From Treponema sp. (GTDB lineage Bacteria > Spirochaetota > Spirochaetia > Treponematales > Treponemataceae): 45,849 nt of DNA. Shown one piece after another: positions 16,114-23,424 of this stretch (position 1 is its first letter; every line of letters begins with the position of its first letter). The notes under the pieces are model-generated. The model was not told the origin of the DNA, ran no database searches, and saw only the letters and a program-made list of their open reading frames with translations. Where the stretch lies: contig JAFSJX010000007.1 of assembly GCA_017449285.1 (NCBI GenBank), positions 1 through 45,849 of the forward strand, written 5' to 3'. The translations under genes were made by a program, and so were the position numbers.

Positions 16114-17620
16114 TTTCGTACATTTCCCTATATAATTTGAATTGTTCATCTCCTTGATAGTGAAGCATGGACAAACCATTGCACACTTTACAGCCCGCCT
16201 CTTTTGCACGAACCATAACGGGAGTTATTTCCGGCGAATAAATGATATCATACAACATTTCAGTACCGTTAAAGTCATAAAAATACAACGGGTCATTGTC
16301 CTGATTCGGTGTTCCTTCTGCGCCCATTCCTTTTGAGGTAGTCTGCACGATAATGTCAGAAAACTCATGCAACGTTGACAATGATTCCGGACCAAGCGTT
16401 GCATACGAAAAACCAAACAATTCTGCGACAGTCCGCGCTCTGGTAATCGTCCGATTGAACACACACACTTCTGCCCCCAATTCCTTGAGCGCATAGGCAA
16501 TTGCCCGTGAAGCACCACCCGCCCCGATAATGGCGACCTTTTTGCCTGTCAAATCAGAAAGCCCCGTAAATTCAACCAATGCCTTTTTGAATCCAGGCGC
16601 ATCGGTATTGAATCCTTTCCAAATTCCGTGGTCATTTATGACGGTATTGCACGCACCGATTTTCTTTACATTAGTATCTGTTTCATTCAGCAACGAAATA
16701 ATTTTTTCTTTGTGAGGAATCGTAACGGAAAAACCCTTTAAATCAAGCAATTTCGCAAACATAAATGCATCATTCACAGTTTCTGACGGGAACTGAAGAA
16801 AAACAGCGTTCATTCCATTACTGTCAAATTTCTTGTTATGAATTTTTGGGCTTGAAGTCACTTTGAGCGGCCAGCCAGTAATGCCAAAATTTACCGTATC
16901 CTTATTAAGCTGACGAAAACGATATACATCACTCAGCGTTTTGGGGTCAATATGACCGATTGGCATTCCATTGTTCACCGTCATCTGAGGCAAAAGTTCT
17001 TTTGCCGTTGTATATGTTAAGAATGAATTTAACCTGCCGGACAAAACACGCGTCGGAAATCCAAGCGGTCCCATAGCGCACAAAATCTGCTGGAACGGCT
17101 CCAATTTTTCCGCTTCCTTGAACATTTCCGTCACATCGGCAAGCGAACGAGGCATACAGGCAATTTTTGGAATTTCAAAACCAGTCGTGCGCATCGCATC
17201 CAGACGAGCCTTTAAATTTTGAATCGGTCCGTGCATCTCGTGATAGGAGCGAATGATTTTTGTGCCGAACGCAAGTGCCGCATCCTGTAAACTTGGCACA
17301 TGAAAATCTTCCTCAAAGTCAACGTAAGCAAAATTTTTCCTTACATCCGCTTCCGCAAAGGCAAGGGCCCTGGCAAACAGCATGGTACGGGATGCTTCTC
17401 CTTCCTGATACTGACCACCATCATTCAGACGGCGGATTGTCAGAATACACGGAAGATTTATCATTGATGGAAAATCACGGACAAAAAGACGTTCATCTTC
17501 ATCAAGCAAATCAACACGCAGTTCCACAAGGTCAATGTAATGACGATACCTGTTTGCCAATTCCATGTCTTCTTCAAGCGTTTTTGCCGTCAGACACAGA
17601 CAGACTAAAGGTTTTTGCAT
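16097..17620 (-). CDS. aroDE: Bifunctional 3-dehydroquinate dehydratase / shikimate dehydrogenase
   Basis: A 507-residue fusion for steps 3 and 4 of the shikimate pathway. Residues about 1-225 are a type I dehydratase: SYHEMHG with the catalytic His, PKIACMP with the Schiff-base Lys, and MGPLGFPTRVLSGRLNSF. Residues about 235-507 are AroE: GITGWPLKVTSSPKIHN substrate loop, FSVTIPHKE with the catalytic Lys, GACNTV, GFNTDAPGF, the NADP-binding GAGGASRA and NRTITRA. This fusion is known in plants, Chlamydia and some spirochaetes. ATG at 17620 follows TAGGTGGAGA; it starts 12 bases after the PASTA gene. Confidence 0.94.
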   Translation of the reverse strand: MQKPLVCLCLTAKTLEEDMELANRYRHYIDLVELRVDLLDEDERLFVRDFPSMINLPCILTIRRLNDGGQYQEGEASRTMLFARALAFAEADVRKNFAYVDFEEDFHVPSLQDAALAFGTKIIRSYHEMHGPIQNLKARLDAMRTTGFEIPKIACMPRSLADVTEMFKEAEKLEPFQQILCAMGPLGFPTRVLSGRLNSFLTYTTAKELLPQMTVNNGMPIGHIDPKTLSDVYRFRQLNKDTVNFGITGWPLKVTSSPKIHNKKFDSNGMNAVFLQFPSETVNDAFMFAKLLDLKGFSVTIPHKEKIISLLNETDTNVKKIGACNTVINDHGIWKGFNTDAPGFKKALVEFTGLSDLTGKKVAIIGAGGASRAIAYALKELGAEVCVFNRTITRARTVAELFGFSYATLGPESLSTLHEFSDIIVQTTSKGMGAEGTPNQDNDPLYFYDFNGTEMLYDIIYSPEITPVMVRAKEAGCKVCNGLSMLHYQGDEQFKLYREMYENAQSK

Positions 17621-17632
17621 ATTTCTCTCCAC

Positions 17633-18673
17633 CTAATTCACTTTAAAATGACGCATTTCTTTGCCAACAACGGTGAACACCAGTTCAGTTCCTTTTGGCA
17701 AGGCATACGGAATGGTCAGCGTTCCGCCTGTGTGATTGAGCGTGACCAAATTATAACGATTTCCTTCATCGGGAATTGCATCCAACGACATGGTGACTGG
17801 ATAAGGATAATCCGTAAGTTGCTCTGTGAAAATTCCGTATACCAAGCCATCATCGGATTTTGCGGGGAATGCGATTTCTACTTGAACCCGCGTATAATTT
17901 TTGACATATTCCGTTTTAAAAGATTCCTGACCAGTAACTGTTCCCGCTTTTTCATCTCCCGCCGCGATATGAGAGGCAAAGTCGAATATCAAGCGAGACT
18001 GTCCGATTTGAGAAAGTAAATCGTTTATACTCTTTCCTACCAAATTTGGAACACGGGTCTGCTCGTAATCAGGCCCGCGGCTTACCACCAGCTGAACCGT
18101 CACTGGATTTGAGATGACCGTTCCTTCCGGCGGGTCTTGCTCCAAAATCGTTCCCGCATCGGCTTCGTTCGGTTTGTACACAGGATTATCCAGCACGATG
18201 AGCGGGCGCGATGAACCTGTGAACATCGTCTGCAATTTGAGCCGAACATCATCCAACTTCATGCCCACATAATTTTCCACGTGGTCAATAATAACGCCCC
18301 GGCTGATTGTCAGCGTAACCCGAGTGCCTGCTTTTACAATTGCGCCCGCAATCGGATTCTGACTCAAGATTTTTCCCTCGTCATCGGGGCTGTCGGTGTA
18401 GCGCAACTGAATCTTGGGATAGAGTTCCTTTGCCTGCATCTCCAGCATCGCTTCGCTCCACACTTTGCCTTCCAAATCAGGAACCATAACCTGTTCAGGA
18501 CCTTTGACAAACGCAAAAAATACCGCAAGGCATGACAAAAACATAACGATAACCGCCGCAAAAATCACCACGACCAGACCTTTGCCATTCGCCTGTATTT
18601 TTTCCATGGAATCCGTAAAACCGATACGGCAGTTCCTTATATTAAAATTCTTGATTTTATCTTTTAATGACAT
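17633..18673 (-). CDS. PASTA-domain membrane protein without a kinase domain
   Basis: A 346-residue protein. A short cytosolic N-terminus and one transmembrane helix (about residues 33-57) are followed by three PASTA domains in the periplasm: VPDLEGKVWSEAMLEMQAKE, a second from VENYVGMKLDDVRLKLQ, and a third from VPNLVGKSINDLLSQIG. Each ends with the G-T/P-V-x-L-x-V-S-RG pattern. A C-terminal region of strands follows. PASTA domains bind muropeptides or cell-wall precursors, but here no Ser/Thr kinase is attached. It lies between fmt and aroDE. The start at 18673 is six bases after TGC-TACACT, so it can be transcribed without a leader. Confidence 0.9.
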   Translation of the reverse strand: MSLKDKIKNFNIRNCRIGFTDSMEKIQANGKGLVVVIFAAVIVMFLSCLAVFFAFVKGPEQVMVPDLEGKVWSEAMLEMQAKELYPKIQLRYTDSPDDEGKILSQNPIAGAIVKAGTRVTLTISRGVIIDHVENYVGMKLDDVRLKLQTMFTGSSRPLIVLDNPVYKPNEADAGTILEQDPPEGTVISNPVTVQLVVSRGPDYEQTRVPNLVGKSINDLLSQIGQSRLIFDFASHIAAGDEKAGTVTGQESFKTEYVKNYTRVQVEIAFPAKSDDGLVYGIFTEQLTDYPYPVTMSLDAIPDEGNRYNLVTLNHTGGTLTIPYALPKGTELVFTVVGKEMRHFKVN

Positions 18674-18705
18674 ATAAACAGTGTAGCAGTTTCCGCACGA
18701 TTATT

Positions 18706-19758
18706 CTAGCCCAATACCGACCCGACAAAATTGCGTGCGCCGTTCATAAACGATTTGTAGTCCATCGCTTTTTTTGCCTGCCATTGCAGTTCCGTGGCAA
18801 CCAGTACGGAGCCGTCGCCACAGGCGATTTCTATGCCGAATGCCTTGCGATAGGGCAAGACTGTTCCTGCGGGGAAATTGGTTTTTGCGCCGTCAGAGGA
18901 AGGATGCGCTTTGAGAACCAAAAGATTTGTACCGTTGCAAGAAGTGGCGCATGATGGCCATGGGGTGTAGGCGCGAATCTGACGGTCAAGTTCGGCGGCG
19001 GAGTTTTTCCAGTTGATGATGCCGTCTTCTTTTTTGAGGAATCCTGTGTACGTGGCTTCTCCTGTCTGCGGCGTAGCGGGGGGAAGAGAAAACGGATTTT
19101 TGTCTACGGCGGAATTATTTTCGTTTGCCGCAGGATTTGCACCCGTCGTGGAAATTTTGCTGGCCGTGGCGACAATTGCCGTAAGCACGCCGTCAAGCAA
19201 TTTTATCCCCGCGTCCGTCACCGTGCTGTGCGTGCCGTCTCCGTCCATAAGCCAACCAGTTGTTTCCGTGCCGTCCAGCGAAATCGTTGTCTGCGCCAGA
19301 ATATCACCCTCGTCCATCTTGAGCGCAAGTTTTTGCACGGCAATGCCAATAGTTTTGTCACCGTTCAGAATCGCCGCAGGAACAGGGGTACAGCCTCTAT
19401 ATTTGGGAAGCGCGCTCGGATGCAGGTTGATGCCACCTAGCGGGAACAGAGCCAAAAACTTTTCGCCAAAAATGCGCCCGTAGTCAAATGACACCAGCAA
19501 ATCCGCTCCCACTGGTGCAGCCGCTTCCCGCGCTTCGGCTTTAAGATGGTCAAACGCAAGCATCGGAATGCCGTGCGCCTGAGCCACTTGCGCCACTTCC
19601 GTGGGAATCAGTTCCTTGTGGCGACCGCGCGGGCTTGGAGGATTTGTCAAAACGGCGGCAATTTCGTAACCGTGTTCAGAGCCAAGCGCAATCAGGTTTT
19701 TCAGCACCATACTGGAGGCCAGCGGACTTCCCGCGTACAAGATTTTTAGTTTTCGCAT
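18706..19758 (-). CDS. fmt: Methionyl-tRNA formyltransferase
   Basis: A 350-residue enzyme formylating initiator Met-tRNA. The N-terminal formyltransferase domain has ILYAGSPLASSMVL and the catalytic-loop variant INLHPSALPKYRGCTPVPAAIL (Asn, His and Gly in the expected places). The C-terminal OB-like tRNA-binding domain has GIINWKNSAAELDRQIRAYTPWP. An Ala/Thr/Asn-rich insertion of about 30 residues (STTGANPAANENNS...) separates the domains. Its usual partner def is about 500 bases upstream on the same strand; a toxin-antitoxin relic and a repeat lie between them. TGT-TAGCAT is nine bases before the ATG. Confidence 0.92.
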   Translation of the reverse strand: MRKLKILYAGSPLASSMVLKNLIALGSEHGYEIAAVLTNPPSPRGRHKELIPTEVAQVAQAHGIPMLAFDHLKAEAREAAAPVGADLLVSFDYGRIFGEKFLALFPLGGINLHPSALPKYRGCTPVPAAILNGDKTIGIAVQKLALKMDEGDILAQTTISLDGTETTGWLMDGDGTHSTVTDAGIKLLDGVLTAIVATASKISTTGANPAANENNSAVDKNPFSLPPATPQTGEATYTGFLKKEDGIINWKNSAAELDRQIRAYTPWPSCATSCNGTNLLVLKAHPSSDGAKTNFPAGTVLPYRKAFGIEIACGDGSVLVATELQWQAKKAMDYKSFMNGARNFVGSVLG

Positions 19759-19818
19759 ATCATCTGTATGCTAACAAACTACGCGGATTTTTGGAAGAAA
19801 AAAGTCCAGAAAAAAGAA

Positions 19819-19837
19819 ACCTTTTTACAAAAAAGGT
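19819..19837. repeat. AT-rich perfect inverted repeat
   Basis: ACCTTTTT and AAAAAGGT around ACA. It lies upstream of fmt and of the Phd-VapC relic. It is too AT-rich to be a convincing terminator and could be an operator remnant. Confidence 0.4.
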
Positions 19838-19919
19838 GTCGTTGTTCTGGAAAATATGGCTATTTTTTTGATTTCTAGCCAATTATCTGCGATACTATTT
19901 TCAGAAAACAGGAGGCGAT

Positions 19920-20161
19920 ATGTGCAGGGCAACGATTTATGACGCGCGAAACAAATTTTCTTCTCTGGTAAAACTGGCGGACAAGGCGAGCCTGTAGAGC
20001 TGACCCGCTACGCAGAAAAAGAAACCCCTGCTCCCTATTACGACAGCCAAATCGCTGCCACCACAATCGCAAACGGTATGATTCTTATCACACACAACAC
20101 CGAAGACTATGCCGCCTTGTGCCAGAACAGTATGCTCAAAGTGGAAGACTGCTGGGAGTGA
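19920..20161 (+). pseudogene. Phd antitoxin / VapC toxin relic
   Basis: From ATG 19920 (GGAGG at 19911-19915) the frame reads ATIYDARNKFSSLVKLAD, the start of a Phd/YefM-type antitoxin, and stops. Shifting by two bases continues it as GEPVELTRYAEKE, the rest of the antitoxin dimer region. That frame then runs straight into TPAPYYDSQIAATTIANGM and ILITHNTEDY, ending KVEDCWE, which is the C-terminal end of a VapC PIN toxin. A deletion has therefore joined the antitoxin N-terminus to the toxin C-terminus, and a frameshift has followed. The PIN active-site acids of the first half are gone, so neither protein can function. Confidence 0.8.
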
Positions 20162-20163
20162 TT

Positions 20164-20277
20164 TAGGGCGCACCGGCTGTCGCCGTCGGGCTATTCGCGG
20201 TTACGCTGACGCTCCATTGCGGCTCGACGCTTCGCTTTCAATCCGCAACGCTAGCGCGCCGCTACTATCCCTTGCGC
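20164..20277. repeat. Palindromic repeat element with TAGGGC/TCCCT ends (copy 2)
   Basis: It opens with TAGGGC (20164-20169), continues with GTCGGGCTATTCGCGG, and closes with CTATCCCTTGCGC. Both ends resemble the element at 9345-9502. Its right end supplies the last codons and stop of def (minus strand, RKG then TAG), and its left end starts three bases after the Phd-VapC relic stop. Confidence 0.6.
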
Positions 20278-20840
20278 TTTGCTTCCTTTGCGGCAATTTT
20301 TGCTGCAATTTTGGCGGCTTTTTTTGCTTTTTCTTCTTCCTTTTTGGCGGCGCGTTCCAGACGTTTTTTGAACTGTGCCGTTGTTTTTGCGGCAAATTCG
20401 GGGTCGCCACGGTCAATGTAGACAATGCCGTCCAAATGGTCGTTTTCGTGCTGAATAATTCGGGCAAGCAACTCAGAGGCTTCCAATGTGAATGGTTTTC
20501 CGCGTTCGTTCAAAGCCTGTACAGTCACTTTGGACGGACGCTTAATCGTTTCAGACACGCCGGGAAGAGAGAGACAGCCTTCCTCGTAGTCACACAAATC
20601 GTTACTGGTGGCGATAATCTGCGGATTCACAAACACGCGGCGCACATTGTCATCGCTGATAATCACAAAAAATCGCTTTGAAATGCCAATCTGCGGCGCG
20701 GCCAGTCCAACACCGTCCGCCGCTGTCATTGTCTCAAACATTTCGTCAAAGAGCGCGCGCATCTCATCGTTAATTTCTCCCGGCTCAACGGGAACCGCTT
20801 TCTTTCGTAAAACTTCTTCACCCAGTTTGTAAATCTTCAT
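20265..20840 (-). CDS. def: Peptide deformylase
   Basis: A 191-residue metalloenzyme removing the N-terminal formyl group from new proteins. All three motifs are intact: GVGLAAPQIG, EGCLSLPG with the metal-binding Cys, and QHENDHLDG with the HExxH-type histidines and catalytic Glu. The last 25 or so residues are a Lys/Ala/Glu-rich tail (EEEKAKKAAKIAAKIAAKEA) beyond the usual end, and its final codons lie in a repeat element. TGT-TATAAT is nine bases before the ATG and there is no Shine-Dalgarno. Functionally paired with fmt. Confidence 0.95.
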   Translation of the reverse strand: MKIYKLGEEVLRKKAVPVEPGEINDEMRALFDEMFETMTAADGVGLAAPQIGISKRFFVIISDDNVRRVFVNPQIIATSNDLCDYEEGCLSLPGVSETIKRPSKVTVQALNERGKPFTLEASELLARIIQHENDHLDGIVYIDRGDPEFAAKTTAQFKKRLERAAKKEEEKAKKAAKIAAKIAAKEAKRKG

Positions 20841-20919
20841 CGTACAGTGATTATAACAAAAATGAGCAGGAAAGACAGTATTTTTTGGGCGGATTTTTAA
20901 ATAATTTCACGTGCGGAGG

Positions 20920-21240
20920 TCACACGAAGCGGGCGTTTTCAAACCGCTCGTGGATTTTTTCGGCGACGGACTGCACAAGGTCGCTTTCAAGCAGGTGCAA
21001 ACTGTAGGCGACATCTTTGTTTTCGGAAATTTCGGTTTTGAAAAGTTGTGTGTAGGAAACATTCAGTGCTTTTGCGATATTTTCAATGACTTCAAGTGAC
21101 GGGGTTTTGCGGGCAAGTTCAATCTGTGTCATAAACGGAACGGAAATCCCCGCTTTTTCTGCAAGTTTTTCCTGTGTCCATCCTGCTTGCTTGCGCAAAT
21201 TTCGTATATTTTTTCCCAGAATTTCGACTATTTCACACAT
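20920..21240 (-). CDS. XRE-family transcriptional regulator
   Basis: A 106-residue regulator. The HTH covers about residues 8-62 (IRNLRKQAGWTQEKLAEKAG, then VPFMTQIELARKTPSLEVIENIAKAL). The C-terminal 40 residues (DVAYSLHLLESDLVQSVAEKIHERF) are probably a dimerisation helix. Two adjacent ATGs are possible (21243, 21240); 21240 is six bases from TATTAT. Upstream, ATTGCTGTCAGCAAT is a perfect palindrome likely to be its operator, and the divergent gene is a broken barrel protein. Confidence 0.85.
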   Translation of the reverse strand: MCEIVEILGKNIRNLRKQAGWTQEKLAEKAGISVPFMTQIELARKTPSLEVIENIAKALNVSYTQLFKTEISENKDVAYSLHLLESDLVQSVAEKIHERFENARFV

Positions 21241-21251
21241 CATGTAATAAT

Positions 21252-21320
21252 ATTGCTGTCAGCAATAATCGACGATTATCCACGAGCAATGTATAATAAC
21301 TAGTGGCAATATTAAATTGC
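21252..21320. promoter_or_regulatory. Divergent promoter with paired palindromic operators
   Basis: ATTGCTG-T-CAGCAAT (21252-21266) is a perfect palindrome near the minus-strand promoter. GCAAT-ATTAA-ATTGC (21306-21320) is a second inverted repeat just after TATAAT (21292-21297) of the plus-strand gene. Both share the half-site GCAAT/ATTGC, as expected of two operators for one dimeric repressor. Confidence 0.6.
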
Positions 21321-21345
21321 TGAGAGTTTTATGAGGAGTGAATCT

Positions 21346-21776
21346 ATGAAGCGATTTGTGATGTGTGTCGTGCTTGCGGCGATGGTGATGGGGTCAATCT
21401 GTGCGGAAAAGACGAAAATCCACGGTATCGGACTTTCCGTGCCAATTGAAGCGCAATATTGGTGGCATTTTGATGATGTACTGTTGGATGAAACGGTTTC
21501 CACCGTGGGCATCAATCTGAACTACAAAAATATGTCCGTGCATGGTGAAAGTTGGGTCGTTTTTCGGCGATTTATGAGATGCAGCTGGGGTATTCTTTTG
21601 GGTTCATCTCCGATGAAAATTTCAGTATGCTCGATGCGTTGAACCTCAAATGGGGCTGGGGTGTTGCGTTCAGACCAACGGACAAAATCATTCTTGCCGC
21701 ACGAAGTCAAGAAAACTACCTCATTTACGGCGGCATCGGCTGTGATTTGAAATTCGGCGTGTGCTGGGTGTATTGA
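21346..21776 (+). pseudogene. Frameshifted outer-membrane protein gene
   Basis: From ATG 21346 (GAGGAG at 21333-21338) the frame gives a signal peptide (MKRFVMCVVLAAMVMGSICA) and barrel-like strands GIGLSVPIEAQYWW and VGINLNYKNMSVHGES. Near 21550 the reading changes frame: the +1 frame then gives FSAIYEMQLGYSFGF, LNLKWGWGVAFRPTD and ends LKFGVCWVY at 21774-21776. The two halves together are about 140 residues. They resemble a short treponemal barrel protein such as the one at 30826-31413, possibly with a central deletion. Unless the frameshift is a sequencing error, the gene is inactive. Confidence 0.68.
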
Positions 21777-21818
21777 GCGAGAGGGTGAGCGACGACCGCA
21801 CTTCTGCGTGGTGTGCGG

Positions 21819-23072
21819 TTATTTTGTGCGCAAAATCCGCCCTCGCAATTCCTCCGCTTGCGTAAAACCATCTGCGCAGAGCCGTTCGGTTGCGTCGTCC
21901 AGGGCGCGGGGAAATCGGTCGGCAAGCGAGTCAAAATGAGCGAGCGCAATTTTTTCGCCCAAGCCGATTTCTTTTGCGGCGGCGCGGAACGAATCGCGGG
22001 TGATGCGGTCAATCGCATATTCGCCACCAATTGCAAACGACATTTCGTGCGTGCTGTTTTTGTAGATGACGGTGCTGACCATATCGTAGGCGGACGCAAG
22101 GCGAATCGTCTGCAAATCAGCGGCGTACAAAAGCGAATGATTTTTGATGTGATTGTCGGTGTTCCCAATCAGATAGGAAAAGACGATGTAATCCCACAGC
22201 GCAAGTTGGTCAGCAATCGGGTCAGCCGAATGTGTGCGGAGCAGAGCGAACATTTTTTTTAGGTAACCCGCGTTGTGCTGTTCATATTTTTCTGCAGAAC
22301 AGATGCCAAGTGCCTGCGCAAAATCTTCCTGATGCAACCTGCGCGGAACGGGTAAGCCGTGTATCGTTTTTTGTGCGGAAAGCGTCCTGTCATAGCGGCG
22401 CGTGGCAAACAAAACCTGCTCGTCATTTCCCGTTCCCGTATTGATGATAAAACTGTCGCTCGTGGCGATTCCCAGATTTTTCGCGGTCTGTACACACAGC
22501 ATTTCGTTCAGCACGATATGTTCCAGGCGGACATGGCTTTGCTTGACGATATGCGTGCTCGGCGCGTTCCCGTGCGGCAGATACCAGTTTTTGCCGTCAT
22601 AATACAGCCCCACTTTTCCCGATGCGCCCGTAAGCGAAAGATGCGAGGAAACGACGAGTTCCACTGATTTTGTCGCCCCTTCTTCCGCCAACGCTTTCAC
22701 TTGTTCAATGGAAAGCAATTCGTAATCATCACTTGTGTCTGTGTCCGTTTCATCGACAATGCGGATTGCGCCCAAACATTCTTTTCCAAGCGCGTGCAAA
22801 ATGGAAAGATAGTCGTTTTCGTCCAGATGAAGCGACTGTGCCACCGACCGCCGCGTAAAGCCTTCGGGAAGAAGCCCGTCAAAAAAAATCCGCGTCTGGC
22901 GGGGCGAAAACGGCGTTGATTGCAGGGGAAGACTAAGCGAGATGGCAGCAGGCTTTGATTGGGAAAGATACGAGTCATCATACGAAAAACAGGCATCATG
23001 CGCCGAATGTCCGCAGATATGACCCGCCAACAGTTGCGTTCCGTTGATTTCAATAAGGACGGTCAGTTGCAT
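21819..23072 (-). CDS. hipA: HipA-family serine/threonine kinase toxin
   Basis: A 417-residue HipA-type kinase. The N-terminal subdomain has the short barrel region and FFDGLLPEGFTRRSVAQ. The ATP loop is LTGASGKVGLYYDG, catalytic GNTDNHIKNHSLLY contains the expected Asp and Asn, and AYDMVST corresponds to the metal-binding DFG-like site. Known HipA proteins phosphorylate a tRNA synthetase and cause growth arrest; the target here is unknown. The ATG at 23072 overlaps the hipB stop by one base (TAATG), the usual coupled arrangement. Confidence 0.92.
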   Translation of the reverse strand: MQLTVLIEINGTQLLAGHICGHSAHDACFSYDDSYLSQSKPAAISLSLPLQSTPFSPRQTRIFFDGLLPEGFTRRSVAQSLHLDENDYLSILHALGKECLGAIRIVDETDTDTSDDYELLSIEQVKALAEEGATKSVELVVSSHLSLTGASGKVGLYYDGKNWYLPHGNAPSTHIVKQSHVRLEHIVLNEMLCVQTAKNLGIATSDSFIINTGTGNDEQVLFATRRYDRTLSAQKTIHGLPVPRRLHQEDFAQALGICSAEKYEQHNAGYLKKMFALLRTHSADPIADQLALWDYIVFSYLIGNTDNHIKNHSLLYAADLQTIRLASAYDMVSTVIYKNSTHEMSFAIGGEYAIDRITRDSFRAAAKEIGLGEKIALAHFDSLADRFPRALDDATERLCADGFTQAEELRGRILRTK

Positions 23073-23296
23073 TACGATTTCCCTCGTGGCGTAAGCGTGC
23101 AGTTCAACGCAAGCAAGTTGGCAAGATGCAAGGCTTTTCCCAGTTCGGCGGTGGGTTTGCCGTTTTCCAAATCGGAAATGAAACTGACGCTAAAGCCAGT
23201 GAATTCGGCAAGATATGCCTGAGTGTAGCCCAATTGCTTTCTGCGCGTGCGCAATGCGTTTCCAAAATCGGTGCTGTCCGCGATGGTCTTGTTCAT
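23072..23296 (-). CDS. hipB: HipB-family antitoxin and autorepressor
   Basis: A 74-residue XRE-type HTH protein: ALRTRRKQLGYTQAYLAEFTG, then FSVSFISDLENGKPTAELG. The start at 23296 is preferred because GGAG is correctly placed before it; the earlier in-frame TTG at 23332 would place the upstream palindrome inside the coding region. It neutralises HipA and should repress its own promoter through two CTAAGCCGAACGGC sites. Confidence 0.9.
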   Translation of the reverse strand: MNKTIADSTDFGNALRTRRKQLGYTQAYLAEFTGFSVSFISDLENGKPTAELGKALHLANLLALNCTLTPRGKS

Positions 23297-23309
23297 CTGC
23301 ACTCCAAAA

Positions 23310-23363
23310 CTAAGCCGAACGGCTAAATTCAAGCAAATTCAGTATAAACTAAGCCGAACGGCG
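23310..23363 (-). promoter_or_regulatory. hipBA promoter with two palindromic operators
   Basis: The palindromic core GCCGAACGGC occurs twice, within CTAAGCCGAACGGCTAA (23310-23326) and again from 23349, 39 bases apart. The -10 TATACT (23346 to 23341, minus strand) lies between them, so a dimer on each site would cover the promoter. Confidence 0.72.
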
Positions 23364-23424
23364 AAGTCAAGAGACGGATACAAGGTGCAATAAATTTCGG
23401 TTTGGCAGGAAGAAAAATTAGCCC

